Shown here one piece after another: positions 20,121 through 30,544 of a stretch of 64,000 nucleotides of DNA. The DNA is from Podospora pseudocomata (Eukaryota > Ascomycota > Sordariomycetes > Sordariales > Podosporaceae), in the NCBI RefSeq assembly GCF_035222375.1, contig NC_085890.1, positions 744,001 to 808,000 of the forward strand, read 5' to 3'. Under the pieces are notes generated by a model. It made no database searches, was not told the origin of the DNA, and was given only the letters and a program-made list of their open reading frames with translations. The position numbers and the translations under genes are program-made. Numbering within the stretch: position 1 is the first letter of the stretch; every line of letters begins with the position of its first letter.

Positions 20121-23100
20121 AGCGTGGCGTGGTTGTCAGGGTTTCAACACGAGAAGACGACAGAAAAAAGAAATCTGGCCGGCGGCGGCAGCGAATGCGG
20201 CCCGGTTGGATGTGTATGTTTATTAAATTGCATGGACGGCGTTGCTTGGGGTTGGGAGGTTTATTGACCCCAAAGGATACCTACGTAGACGTCACCTCGA
20301 ATCTCTTATCTCATTCAACATACATATTTCTCTACCTACTACCTATGGATCCCATCGGAACATTCGAATATCGAAAAGTGTTCACTCGCTCTATGGCACA
20401 GCTATTCAGACCCTACATCAACCCCGCGGTGGGGGAGCACTCATGATGCCATGATATATGCTTCGGAATGAGGGGGCATTTGGAGAAGGCGCATGGGTTT
20501 TGTTGGCTCTGCAGCTGCCACGCAGCTTGACTGTATGTCTTGCATCGGCTTACACGCGGGGATCATGTTCAGAGAAGGGGGCCCTCCGTCCGTCTCTCTC
20601 CTCTTCGTGTTGCGCCTTTCAATAATCTCCAGAGGCTGTCACGGCAGGTGGTTTGTCCCACGAACGGTTCCTTCGATTGCATCAACCACTTTTGATGATT
20701 CGCCCACCCTTCTCTGACAAAAGCCCTAGCCGCATGCTCGACACGAACACCTGGTTGCGCCAAGCCTTTTTTTTTTCTCCATGCATATTCAAGGTACTCT
20801 GAAGATATGACTCCCGTACGAACGAACGAGTCACCTCTTGGACTTCCATGTCATGTCTATCGGCTGCTGAAAAGAGGGGACTGACTGATGGAGAAGTGAA
20901 TCCGACTGTGGCTGCCATGGTTTTTCGTCTGTCCTATGAAATCGTGCCCAGTCATCAAGAGCTCGGCACCGGCGCAACGCACGTCTGCGTTTGACTGCAT
21001 GCCGGTCCAGTTTCCTACTCTGAGAGTTACATTCTCTCCGCTAAATCCCACTGGATTTTCTCGAACAATTCCCAGTGGATCGAGAAGATCATTGAATTGG
21101 TGCGGCACCACACCCACGGCCGGACGTGCGGCAGGACGTCTCCTCCCTTGATGCGTTGTCCCCCTTCCTCAGCATAACATGCTGCTACTGCTGCTGTCTT
21201 TCCCGAGCTCCTGCATCGAGGATTGGCGTTTCATTCGAAACTGTTGAAGAATACCTCCGGCCTCGTTCCTCTTTACCGATCCTCAAAGCCAACACCTACA
21301 CAGCCTGGCTGTTGACTGGCTCATTCTGACTCAATACTTGGCAATATCTCCCGTGCATTTGGTGGTTCTGCCTGGCCGTTTTTCCAACTGGAGGAGATGG
21401 AGAAAAACGCCAACTGGCTAGTCTCGAGACATCCAGTCAGACCTGCAGGAACAGCACTCGTTATTAGCTCACCAACCATCCATCCCATCCACAGCGGGCC
21501 CAGGCTAACGGGTTCTCTCGCTCTCACGCTCTCGTCAGTGGTTGAAGCTCTGTCCCACAAGAATTCGGCCATTGGGTCGGCTCGAAGAAGAAGAAACAGC
21601 CGGCAAGCCGTTATTTGTCTCGCATGGAGAGGAAGTCATGCCCCTCCTTTCCGGCCTTCTACCCGGCAGCTGTTATATGCCGTTATCCTAGGTGCTTCTT
21701 GGACAAACCAGGGGTGTAGCGGTCTAGGGGATTTGCGAGTGACTTGGCCTGTCGGGTGGGATGATGTTTGGATAACAACAGCTGCTGACTTGCTACCGAG
21801 CCGCCGGGGCTTTGAGGTAGCGAGTGGCCACTTGCCTGATCCATCAGTCGGGTCCTTCATCCGGCCACTCATTCTTCTGGGTGTCCTATACTCCAATTTT
21901 CTATTTTGATGTCCAACAACTGCCATCAGAGACACGGTACGGCTCACCGCTTTCCCTCCTGCCAGTCGGGATATGCACATATTCGAGACCCTTCAACTCT
22001 GAGGAGAGCAGCAAGCAAGTCTCGGGAACTCGCCACTTTCAATATCAATGGCAGCTGCAAAAGGAACGACATCACATCACTGCCGTACCTGGGTTGCGTA
22101 CAACGGAGCACCGAAAACCGGAAAGGCAAGGAAAAAATTAGACAGCGGGTGCCTGTGCCTGGGGTTTATTCCAAAACCTTCCTTCGGTAAAGCGGATCCC
22201 GGGAGGCACGACATATGCTCGGCCCATATATGGTGTAGACTATCATAAGGTGGATAAAAAGAAAAGAACGAAACAGAGCCTTGCAGCAGAAGGCGGATGG
22301 GAACACGGAAAGTCAAGGTCATGCCAGGGCTTATTAACCTGCATTTCTAGACGCAGGCTGTGGGGGTGAGCCAAAAAAAAAAAAAAAAAGGAGTATTCTG
22401 CCATGCCATTCTGGATTCATGGCTGACTGCCACGGGGGGGGGGGGGCAGTCCAGAGGCGGCACCTCCACCTTTGCAGGTCGAGTAGCCACTCAATCCGCC
22501 GACTTTCACCGAGACAGCAGAGGGATTTACCTTTTCAGCCTTGGACCAATGGCGTTATTCCACCTTTTTCCTTCTTTGGAATCCTCGATGTCAGGAAAGA
22601 TGCCCTCCAGCTTTGCAAAGGGGCCGGAGACAACTTAGACAGTCGCGCACAGGCCAAGTCCAACATACGGTGTAAGAGGATGCAGGCCACTCTGCAGCAG
22701 GCATTCGTCTTGTTCTTTTTTGTCTTCTGGGATTTGGACAACACATTGCCCGACTTGATGCATCACTGCCTAACCCGACTTTGCAACATTTGTTTGACGT
22801 CCGCTTCTTTATCCCCCCCCCCCTCTTCAACTTGTCCGAGCCAACGAAACGGTGGGCTATCAGCCTAGGTATCTTTGAGCAACCTTCGCCGCTTTTAACT
22901 TGATTCCTGCCTGGTTCGTGGATCCAAACGGTGCATATACCTCCACACATGCCTCCACTTCACTCCTTCGCCATCTTCCGGTCCGCCGCTTCCTGGTTCG
23001 TGGATATTGTCTCCTGTTCCCATCAGCCAGCCTATCTGCAGCTACCGTTTCGTCTGCCTGTCTGTCTCTGCCGGTCCGGTAGTGTCTGATGACACACACA

Positions 23101-23977
23101 TCGTTGTCGTCCAGACCGTCGTCACTTTTCTGACCTCCACTTGCGGCGAAACTAACCTCTCACAGGTGTTTCCCATCCCCCCCCCAATCTTTCTATCTCT
23201 TACACCCCATCCCTGTCCCGTCATCTGCAGAAGAGAGGATCTTGTCCCGAGCAGGGAGTCAGTCTATACCAACCATGTTGCTGTTTCTTGCCTCTCTCTC
23301 TCTCTCTCAGCCGGGACTAGTCGTCGTCTACATGGCTATGTACACTCCCCCTCCATCAGCCAGCTTTCTTTCGAGATCGAGTTTATCCTCCCTTGAAACC
23401 TTGAAGCCTCTATCTCTTTCGCCTCCTCCTTCCCACACACAACACACAAATGCCCTCCCCGGAGCCATTGGGCTTACAACCGGAGTGCCGGCTCCCCCGT
23501 TGTAGCCAATACAAACGGTTGATAGTCCCACCTCTCGGCATATGCGAGTTGCTTTCACTCGCTCCTTTTTCTTTCTGTGATCACATTGAAACTTCCTATA
23601 GGTCCCTCTGGCGTTTGGTGGCTTTCGTTTCTTCCTCCAGGGATCACCCCATCCATTGATACGGCCCTGTTGGTCAGTGGTTGATATCAAGGGTGTGTGA
23701 GAAGGAGGGGGGTGAGGTTTACGTTTTTTTCTTGATCAATACCGATAATTGAACGTCGTCACCATACTTATTTCTCATCACATACCTACATGCCTGGTTT
23801 GTTCTGGCCAAGTGAGTTAGTGTGTAGGCTTTTGGTTCAACGAATAGGAGTTGCCATCCTCGGGGATGGATAGAGTCCGTCCTTATCCATGTCCCCCTCT
23901 CTCTCTCCCTCGTGATGAAATCGGCATGCTATCGGCCGACTGGGTGAGAGGGGGGAAGGGGAGGAAGGGGGAAAATG

Positions 23978-23984
23978 TATAAAA
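23978..23984 (+). promoter_or_regulatory. TATA-like box upstream of the 197-aa gene
   Basis: TATAAAA followed by a G-run, then a CT-rich stretch (about 24015-24050) and an 'ACAACGAGAACAAG'-type leader. It is the best TATA match before the ATG at 24433, implying a leader of roughly 400 nt that includes the CA repeats. Use of the box is inferred. Confidence 0.45.
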
Positions 23985-24115
23985 GGGGGGGAGATGGCAG
24001 ATATGGGAGAGATTTCTTTTCTTTCTCTTTTCTTTCTTCCATTCTTTACAACGAGAACAAGTTGAGTTGGGCTTGATACCTACCATACTGCGCTACAGCT
24101 CTGTCTGCTTGCTTT

Positions 24116-24290
24116 CACACACACACACACGCACACACACCATTACTTTACTACACTTTACCCAAGAGGAGAGACTTTCACAAGTGACACCTTACTCTTG
24201 GTCTTGTCCATCCAACCATTCTATCTATTCACAGCCCTTTCCGCCACACACACACACACACATACACACACATACACACACATACACAAA
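24116..24290 (+). repeat. CA-rich microsatellites in the presumed 5' leader
   Basis: An (AC)n run with one GC interruption (24116-24141) and a short tandem of the 10-bp unit CATACACACA (about 24245-24290) lie between the TATA-like box and the start codon of the 197-aa gene. Confidence 0.8.
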
Positions 24291-24432
24291 CATTTCACCC
24301 TAGTTACCTTGGGCAGAAAGTTTATTTATTTTTCCCAAACCCAACGGTTACACATTTTTACCCTTTTTTTATTCTCCCCACCACCGCCACCACTACAATC
24401 TTCCCATCATCACCAAACTTTGCCATATCAAA

Positions 24433-25335
24433 ATGTCCCACTATTCAACCTCTTACTACCCCACCACAACCTCCATCCCCATCCCGCCCACCAAGTCAGC
24501 CTACCAATCCCCCTACTCTCCATACTACCCACCCGCCGAGGAGACAGGGACGTACTCCGTCTCGCCCCCTGAGCTCACAGATGATGGGCACAGTTTGGTG
24601 AGCACTGGTGGTGGTAGCTACTCTGTCGGTCCGTCGGGGTCGGTCTCCTCGGGGTCAGACTACTACTATGGTGGTGGGTCTGGGGTTGGGGGGGATGTTG
24701 CGGCGGGAAATGTGGCGAATGTGGATTTGAACGAGTACATGGCTGAGAGGTTCAGCGGGGGGGTGATGGATTCGGTCGGGGGGGTGATGGATGGGTGTAC
24801 TGTGAGGCAGGCAAAGGCGTGAGTTTTTCCCTTTTGATTTTGGAGAGAGGAAGAGAAAAGCTGACAGAGTTAAAACAGTTCTGGTCATTTGAACGCCAAA
24901 CACAGGGAACTGCTCGAGTTGCAGGCCAAAGCGCAGGCGAGGCTGGCAAAGACGAGGGCGAGGTTCGCGCAGGGGATGGAGGATGCGAGGGAGGTGAGGG
25001 AGGATTTGGAGTGGACTCAGAGGAAGGTTGCGTGAGTTTTTTGCCCCCCCCTCCCCCCCTTTTTTTTTTCTTTTCTTTTTCTTTTTTTTTTTTTGTTTTC
25101 CTCCCCTTCAGCATTTCAAGCATGGGAATTTTTGGCTATCTGGCTTTGAACCCCCAAAAACCGCGAGATCTCAAATTTGGCGGACGAGCAGCAGGAGGCA
25201 AATCTAGGGACTGGCTGTTTTCTGAGAGAACAGGGGCTAATAATGGAGAATAGGTCGCTCAAGACAAAAGCGTCAAAGAAGCACACAAAAGAGTACACCA
25301 AAGCTCGCGCTCGGTACCCAAGCCCAGATTACTGA
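24433..25335 (+). CDS. Small fungal protein with C-terminal helical module, 197 aa, three exons
   Basis: Exons: 24433-24818, 24906-25031, 25254-25335. Donors are GTGAGT at both introns; acceptors are CAG and TAG, the second preceded by a CTAATAA branch-like sequence. Both introns split an Ala codon after two bases, and the three pieces join without a stop. Residues 1-95 are Ser/Tyr/Gly/Pro-rich and probably disordered. Then comes NVDLNEYMAERFSGG (about 97-110), and residues 124-188 form one long charged helix (ELLELQAKAQARL, RARFAQGMEDAREVREDLEWTQRKV, SLKTKASKKHTKEY). The protein ends in ARARYPSPDY. I recall similar helix-plus-YP-tail proteins in other filamentous ascomycetes, but know no function. 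A DNA-binding or scaffold role would be a guess. Intron 2 is long (222 bp) and has CT-rich and poly-T runs. Confidence 0.8.
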
Positions 25336-26757
25336 ACCCTCCCCTTTATTTTTTTTTTATTTTTTTTTTCATTTTCTCAACCTTGTCCAAAAAATTTGTC
25401 TTGTTCGTTATTTTTCATTTTGGTGGGTACAGCAATTTTGATGGGATATCCAAATTTTATTTTTTTCACAGGTGAGGGCAGAAGGCTGGAGGAAAATCAC
25501 AGCCTTGGGGAAGGAGTGAGGTTGATAATGGCAAGGCGCGCGGCAACACACACTCCACTGATCTCTGTTTTGTAAAAGCAGCGAGTGGAGGTTATAGGGC
25601 TGGGATTGACAGGGGGGGCGTGTGGTGTGTGGATGATTCTGCATTTTTGTTGCATATGCGCGGATGGGGATGGCGGGCGTTTTTTTTTTTCGTTTTTTTT
25701 CTGGGTTGAGTTTGGTTTCACGCCCCCTCCATCACGCCGCCGCTACGGGCCGCGCCCACCTACCATTCTTTTCCCCCTGGAATTTCCCGACTGGGAGGTA
25801 GTGGGGGTGGTGATTGGCGGGGGGAGAAATATGGGCTGTGGATGTTGACAGGGGAGATCTCACTGGGACTGGGGATGGCAAGAGAGTTTGGGGTGGGAAA
25901 AATTGATGGGTTTTGCTGCTCACACCCCCCTCCTCTAGAGTACTGCACGTCAGAGCGGCATGGCGGGAGCAGGCGGATGTGCTGTGCTGTGCTGTGCTGT
26001 GCTGTGCCCAGAGGGAGGTGTGGATGAGATCAGGCGTGAGGACCAGGGGGTTCTGTTCGTTGGACCCGGCAGATGGGTGCTCCGTGCCTTGCTTCTGGGA
26101 GTAGCCGGGCAGGTTTTTCCACGTGGACTGGGGGCTCAGCTGAGGAGACTGGTGGGGAGAGATAGTCATGGGCCTTCTCCGTTTTGCCGTTTTAGGGCAG
26201 CGTTTATAAGACGGGGTGATGATGGGGGGGACGGCAGCTGAACTTGTCTGTGGGTCGAAACAAGGTCTGTGAGTAACGAGAGTTTTTTCCATGTAGTTTC
26301 TTTTCTAGCTGGTTAGGTCGTAATGATACCTTTCGTTTTTGGTTACCCGTGAAATCTCGTGACTGGTGGTCAGGTGAAGGTTGCCTAGGGTTGATGAACA
26401 TATGTCCTGATTTCTGTCTCGCCCAGCTCTGTTATGTAGACACTAGCACTTGTTTTGTTTCGAACTGGGTCGATCATCTTACTAAGGTCATGGCTTGGTG
26501 CCCAACCAGATATGTAGCGCTTGGGCAGGTGGAAGCATGCAGTTTTGGACAGACATGCCTCGGACACCAAGGGGAAAGCATCACGTGATGCCACTGGCTA
26601 TCTTTTGGGTGACAATGTGTTGAAGAGCAAAGAATTAAGTGTGGTCTGGTATGTACTATCAAGTTGTAGTGTTACAGACTCAGTCGTCAATCATTGCGTT
26701 ATAAGCTTTTCCCACGCCAGAAGATAAAGATGCTTGAAACAGAATAGACGCTGCGTT
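25336..26757. other. Intergenic, 1.4 kb, between convergent genes
   Basis: 3' flanks of the 197-aa gene (plus) and the RGG-box gene (minus). Contains T-runs (25343-25380, 25680-25702) and a pentanucleotide microsatellite at 25978-26007. Short frames show no motif. Confidence 0.6.
25978..26007. repeat. (TGTGC)n microsatellite
   Basis: About six tandem copies of a TGTGC unit, uninterrupted. Confidence 0.9.
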
Positions 26758-27624
26758 TCAGGTGGCAGCGGCGAGGAACACCTCAGCTTTGGCTTCCGCC
26801 ACTGCCTCTGGCGCTTTTGGCTCGGGACCAATCTGTGTTGTCTCCGGTTGGGTAGTTTGCTGCTGGTCTGGATGCTCTTGGCTTTGTTGTTCTTGTTGCT
26901 GCTGTGGAACTCCCTTTGGCTGGTAAGGCTTCCTTACCGGCCAGGTACCCACAGGTTCCAACCCATTCTTCTTCTCGAGTGGCTCCCAGGGGTTCTCGTT
27001 GGAGCGGGAGTCGTAGTAGTCAATGTACCAGTTTGGATTGTGGCCACCGCCACCCCTGCCGCCTCTGGCCCCTCCTCGGCCTCCTCTCTCACCAAAGTTG
27101 CCTCTGCCTCTTGCATTAAGATTACTCCGGGTGGTAAGGTTGGAACCTGACTCTTGGCGTTGTCCCTGGTTTGGACTATTACTGCCCTCCTCCGCTGCTG
27201 CTGCGTCGTGGCGATCTTCGTCGTGATTGACCCTCTCGGCTGTTATTGTTGAACCTCGAAATCCCTTGATGAAAGGATCGGACCCTTGGCCTGTTGGGGA
27301 TGGTGAGATGTCAACATCAGTATCGGTCGTGACGATGATGGACGAGCAGGAAGCTCGGGTTGGACCGCCCCTAGGGGATGGTGCGGGGTGGGTGCCGTCG
27401 GGCGCTTGGGGGTGTGCTGATCCTTCATCTGACCGGGATCTCTTGCTTGGTGGGTGTTCATCAGAGATGGAGGAGGGACGGGGCCGGCGAGTGCGAGCGG
27501 TGGTGGTGAAGGAGGAGAAGCCCATCAATCTAGCCATTTCGGCACTTTCGTCATCTTGTTGGGGGTCATTTTGCTCGGTGTGATGGTCGCCACCGTCGAG
27601 AGAAATTCCGCTGGGGTCGGACAT
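26758..27624 (-). CDS. RGG-box protein with an MGF motif, 288 aa, single exon
   Basis: A probable nuclear RNA-associated protein of unknown function. Visible parts: an acidic N-terminus with EMARLMGFSSF (29-39), a motif resembling the one in the tri-snRNP 27-kDa protein; a basic stretch TRRPRP and KRSR (about 46-63) that could be a nuclear localisation signal; an RGG/RG box (172-194, ARGRGNFGERGGRGGARGG); a block HNPNWYIDYYDSRSNENPW (195-213) that looks like a conserved fungal motif; and a Gln-rich tail. There is no RRM or other folded RNA-binding domain. It is not the SNRNP27 protein itself, which has a different C-terminus. RNA binding is inferred from the RGG box alone. Confidence 0.78.
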   Translation of the reverse strand: MSDPSGISLDGGDHHTEQNDPQQDDESAEMARLMGFSSFTTTARTRRPRPSSISDEHPPSKRSRSDEGSAHPQAPDGTHPAPSPRGGPTRASCSSIIVTTDTDVDISPSPTGQGSDPFIKGFRGSTITAERVNHDEDRHDAAAAEEGSNSPNQGQRQESGSNLTTRSNLNARGRGNFGERGGRGGARGGRGGGGHNPNWYIDYYDSRSNENPWEPLEKKNGLEPVGTWPVRKPYQPKGVPQQQQEQQSQEHPDQQQTTQPETTQIGPEPKAPEAVAEAKAEVFLAAAT

Positions 27625-28483
27625 TCTGGACGTAATGAATGGGGAATGAGAATGAGGTGGTTAGTCGCCAGCTGACCTCGACTTGTGATTCAGATATGTG
27701 AGAATAAGTAGGTAGTGTTGTGTGCCGAGGTGCTTCGAAAGGTCCTTTGTGAGTTCCAGATTCAGCAGCTTAAAATCAAGCTTCCCTGCGTATTACGTTA
27801 TTTCCTCGAGAAGCTGTTCAAGCTTGGGTGGGATGTCTCTTTGTTGGTGGGTGCTGGAGTGACGGGAGACCAGATGAAGTCGGCTGCCGATAATGAAATT
27901 CAGCCTTGTGGGTCTCTCGCTAACCACGGGAACGCTCTAGCGGCTCTGTGTGTGTAACCGCAGCCGGCCGAGATGTCTGTGAGCTGTCAGTTTTCACATT
28001 TATTTTCCGTGTTCTCGATTTACATCAGGTGATTGGGCTTGTCCCTGAACGGGAACTACCGTTGGTTTGAAGTCTAGAAGTGTGGTGGAAGGACCAACGG
28101 TTGTTCAACTGTCAAAGACGGCCCCAGGGTCCGCTATAAGGGTCAGGTTTTAGTGGGACCACCTGCTTCTAACACAGTGAACCGAATGCCTGGAATAGAA
28201 TAAGCAACCAACTCCTCTCTCGTCTGTGTCTTTCCCAACCTCAGTCAATCTGCAATCTCAGGGAACCTGTGCCATTACACACGCTGCATGTCGCACCGCC
28301 GAAGCCGCATGAAGAGTTGGCTTGATACCTGTAACACCCCCTGAACTAGACGCTCGGACACGCACACCCCTGCCTCTCCTCACACCTTTCATATCTCAAC
28401 CTCACTTTCATTCCATCACCACCATTCTCATCTCACATCTCACAGCATCATTTCCACCAGCATCATCATCAAACTCACCAAAA
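27625..28483. other. Divergent intergenic region, 859 bp
   Basis: Shared upstream region of the RGG-box gene (minus) and the 192-aa gene (plus). It contains a possible 18-codon upstream frame (ATG 28288 to TGA 28344). The 100 bases before 28484 are C/CA-rich, like a leader. Confidence 0.6.
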
Positions 28484-29062
28484 ATGTCACCCATAACCCT
28501 CCACGAACCCTCCAAATACTCCCTCTCACCCACCACCACCACCCCCTCCCCAACCATCGACTTCCTCTCCCGCACCTGGTCCGTAACCCACTCCACCCTC
28601 CCCATGTGGCGCAAAGCCCGCAACGTCAGAATCACCTACTCCCCCCTCCCCCAACCCACCCCCGGCTCCCCTCTTAAAATCTCCGACCTGGTCGAGTACG
28701 AGCCCCTCGACGGGTCCTCCCTTAAAAACGTCCGCGGCGTCGACACCGCCTCCGTTCCCAACTCACTCACAAGCTGGGACTGGCGAGGCTCCAGCTTCCT
28801 ATTCTTTGTCACCTCCCACTGGGAAATCCTGGGGTACGGAGAGGTCCCAGAAACGGGGGAGCGATGGGTTGTAACTTGGTTCCAAAAAACCCTGTTCACG
28901 GCTGAAGGGGTGGATGTGTACAGTGATCGGAAAGAGGGGCTGAGTGAAGGGTTGAAAAAGGAGATTTTGGAAGCGTTGGAAAAGATGGAGGGTGGGGTCG
29001 GGGGGTTGTGTAAGAGGGATATGCAAGAGGTAAAGGTTGAGTTGCCTTGGAGGGAGCAATAG
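28484..29062 (+). CDS. Uncharacterised fungal protein, possibly lipocalin-like, 192 aa
   Basis: The frame is open from 28322, but ATG 28484 has the best context (CAAAAATG) and is the likely start. Blocks that look conserved: DFLSRTWSVTHSTLPMWRKARNV (26-48), SWDWRGSSFLFFVTSHWEILGYG (97-119), and GERWVVTWFQKTLFTAEGVDVYS. The pattern 'WRGxxxxxxxxSHWEILGYGE...RWVVTWFQKTLFTPxGxDIYS' recurs in unnamed fungal proteins as I remember them; small beta-barrel (calycin-like) folding is inferred from alternating hydrophobic strands. No signal peptide, membrane segment or catalytic motif. The coding strand is C-rich to about 28800, then G-rich. Its stop lies 69 bp from the stop of the convergent LENG1-like gene. 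Confidence 0.75.
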   Translation: MSPITLHEPSKYSLSPTTTTPSPTIDFLSRTWSVTHSTLPMWRKARNVRITYSPLPQPTPGSPLKISDLVEYEPLDGSSLKNVRGVDTASVPNSLTSWDWRGSSFLFFVTSHWEILGYGEVPETGERWVVTWFQKTLFTAEGVDVYSDRKEGLSEGLKKEILEALEKMEGGVGGLCKRDMQEVKVELPWREQ

Positions 29063-29131
29063 AATGGTTTATTGATTTTGCGGTTGGGTATTATGAGCAG
29101 GGTTTGGGTATTTGGGGTATAATAGTCTAAT

Positions 29132-30145
29132 TCAGCGCTCCGTGTCATCTCTACTTCTAGTGTGTTTCCTCTCCCTGTTTCTGTCGCGGTGGGATCTCTC
29201 TGAATGGTGACCGCCTTTCTCGTGTCTGGCGCGCTTGGGAGATGGAGACCTGCTTCTGCACCTACGTGAGTCTCTTTCAGAGCGATGCCGATCCCTGCTT
29301 CTGCTCCTTTCTCTGTGCCTTCTTTCCCCGCTTGAGTTTCTGTCTCTATGTCTTCGTCTGTCGCTGCTCCTATCCCTATGTCGATGCCTCCTCTCCCTTC
29401 TCTCTGCCTTTTCCAACTCTCTCAGTTCCCTCTCTTTTTCCTCGTTTACCTTCCTTCGTTCTTTTTCCAGCTCCCTCACCTTGGCAGCACCGCTCTTCAT
29501 CATGGCAAGCGGGTCACTCGACACCAACCTTGCCGCTTCCCTGGCCTTTCTGTTCGGGTCGTCCTTACCAAAGACATTTTTGCTTGGAACGACCGACAAA
29601 ATTTGGTCATCCGGCGTGGCATACCATGCGTCACCTGTCCCAGCCACAGTTCCAGGACCAAGACGGAGTTGGGCCTGCTCAGCCAGCTGCTGCTTCTTTT
29701 CCTTCTCCACATCCGGGTGTTTTGCATGAATTTGTTGAGGCATAAAAAGGGTGAGATGGCCTTTACTGTCGACCAAGTCATTTGGGGTATTCAATGTGGT
29801 GGGTGGCGCTAGTGATTGGAACTGTTGATACTGCTGCTCCTGGCGTTCTCTTGCGAGTCGTAACTCAAAGTCGGTGTCATCCTCTCCTTGACGTTTGCGT
29901 TTCTTTCGGGGTTCTCGTGGCTCCCTGACTGATGATCTGATTTCTGTGGAAGAGTCGGGTCCAGGAAGCGGTGGCGGGACCTCTCCTCTCAATATGGCCA
30001 GCCTGCGCTCAGCATCCTGCTCCTGCATGCGCTGCTCGCCGGCTTCCTCCTTCAGGCGAGCGGCTGCCTCGTCGCGCCTGACGCGCTCGATGTTGGCTGT
30101 GTTGTAGACATTCCATGATTTCTTGCCTAGGAGGTGGAGAGGCAT
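29132..30145 (-). CDS. LENG1-like protein with Cir_N domain and RS-rich tail, 337 aa
   Basis: The N-terminus MPLHLLGKKSWNVYNTANIERVRRDEAAAR is the Cir_N (CBF1-interacting corepressor N-terminal) signature, as in human LENG1 and related splicing-associated proteins. A long charged helix follows (to about residue 60). Next is a KKRKRQGEDD nuclear-localisation-like segment, then a middle region with HLTLFMPQQ and DAWYATPDDQ. The last 110 residues are an RS/RE/RH-rich domain (HRDRSSDRRRHRDR type), typical of nuclear speckle proteins. Single exon, complete start and stop. Related Cir_N proteins include the splicing factor Cwc25, but the N-terminal sequence here fits LENG1 better. Divergent from sec18, with starts 399 bp apart. 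Confidence 0.82.
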   Translation of the reverse strand: MPLHLLGKKSWNVYNTANIERVRRDEAAARLKEEAGEQRMQEQDAERRLAILRGEVPPPLPGPDSSTEIRSSVREPREPRKKRKRQGEDDTDFELRLARERQEQQYQQFQSLAPPTTLNTPNDLVDSKGHLTLFMPQQIHAKHPDVEKEKKQQLAEQAQLRLGPGTVAGTGDAWYATPDDQILSVVPSKNVFGKDDPNRKAREAARLVSSDPLAMMKSGAAKVRELEKERRKVNEEKERELRELEKAERRERRHRHRDRSSDRRRHRDRNSSGERRHRERSRSRDRHRSERDSRRCRSRSPSPKRARHEKGGHHSERSHRDRNRERKHTRSRDDTER

Positions 30146-30544
30146 TGTAAAAGATGTTTATCTGGATAAAGATGTGATTGATGGCTGTAAGAAGGGCCAT
30201 CAGTGAGGACGTTGCACCTTGATGGCTGGCCGCCAAGACAAAATGGTGGGGTCCAACATGGGGCGCCAAGCTGCCTGTACATTAAAACGCCCCCTTTGTA
30301 CACCGTTTCGCCACATTATGTTGTGGGCCTGCGACAACAACTGTCCCGCTGGCGAGCTGACCCGTGTGAGCTACCTTGACCTCGAAATCTACCACCAACT
30401 CTTTTCCCCCCAGGCAACGAAGAAAGCGACTCGTCATATCAAACTGTCCTCTTCTTCGAAATCACACCATATAAAACACTGCGTCCCGCCACCTAGTCCC
30501 GTTACGCTATACCAACCGGCACACCACAAACATACTCGAGCGAG
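30146..30544. promoter_or_regulatory. Bidirectional promoter between the LENG1-like gene and sec18
   Basis: The 399 bp between two divergent start codons must hold both promoters and leaders. C-rich leader sequence precedes the sec18 ATG. I see no clear TATA box. Confidence 0.6.

Larger units (their letters stand above)
20121..24432. other. Intergenic, 4.3 kb
   Basis: Holds the 3' flank of dgk1 and a long upstream region for the 197-aa gene. Contents: poly-A and poly-G runs (22372-22390 and 22434-22446), (AC)n repeats at 24116-24141, a 10-bp CATACACACA tandem at 24245-24290, and a TATA-like box at 23978-23984. The longest frame (21397-21909, plus, 170 codons) has no recognised motif. No RNA gene was seen. 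Confidence 0.6.
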
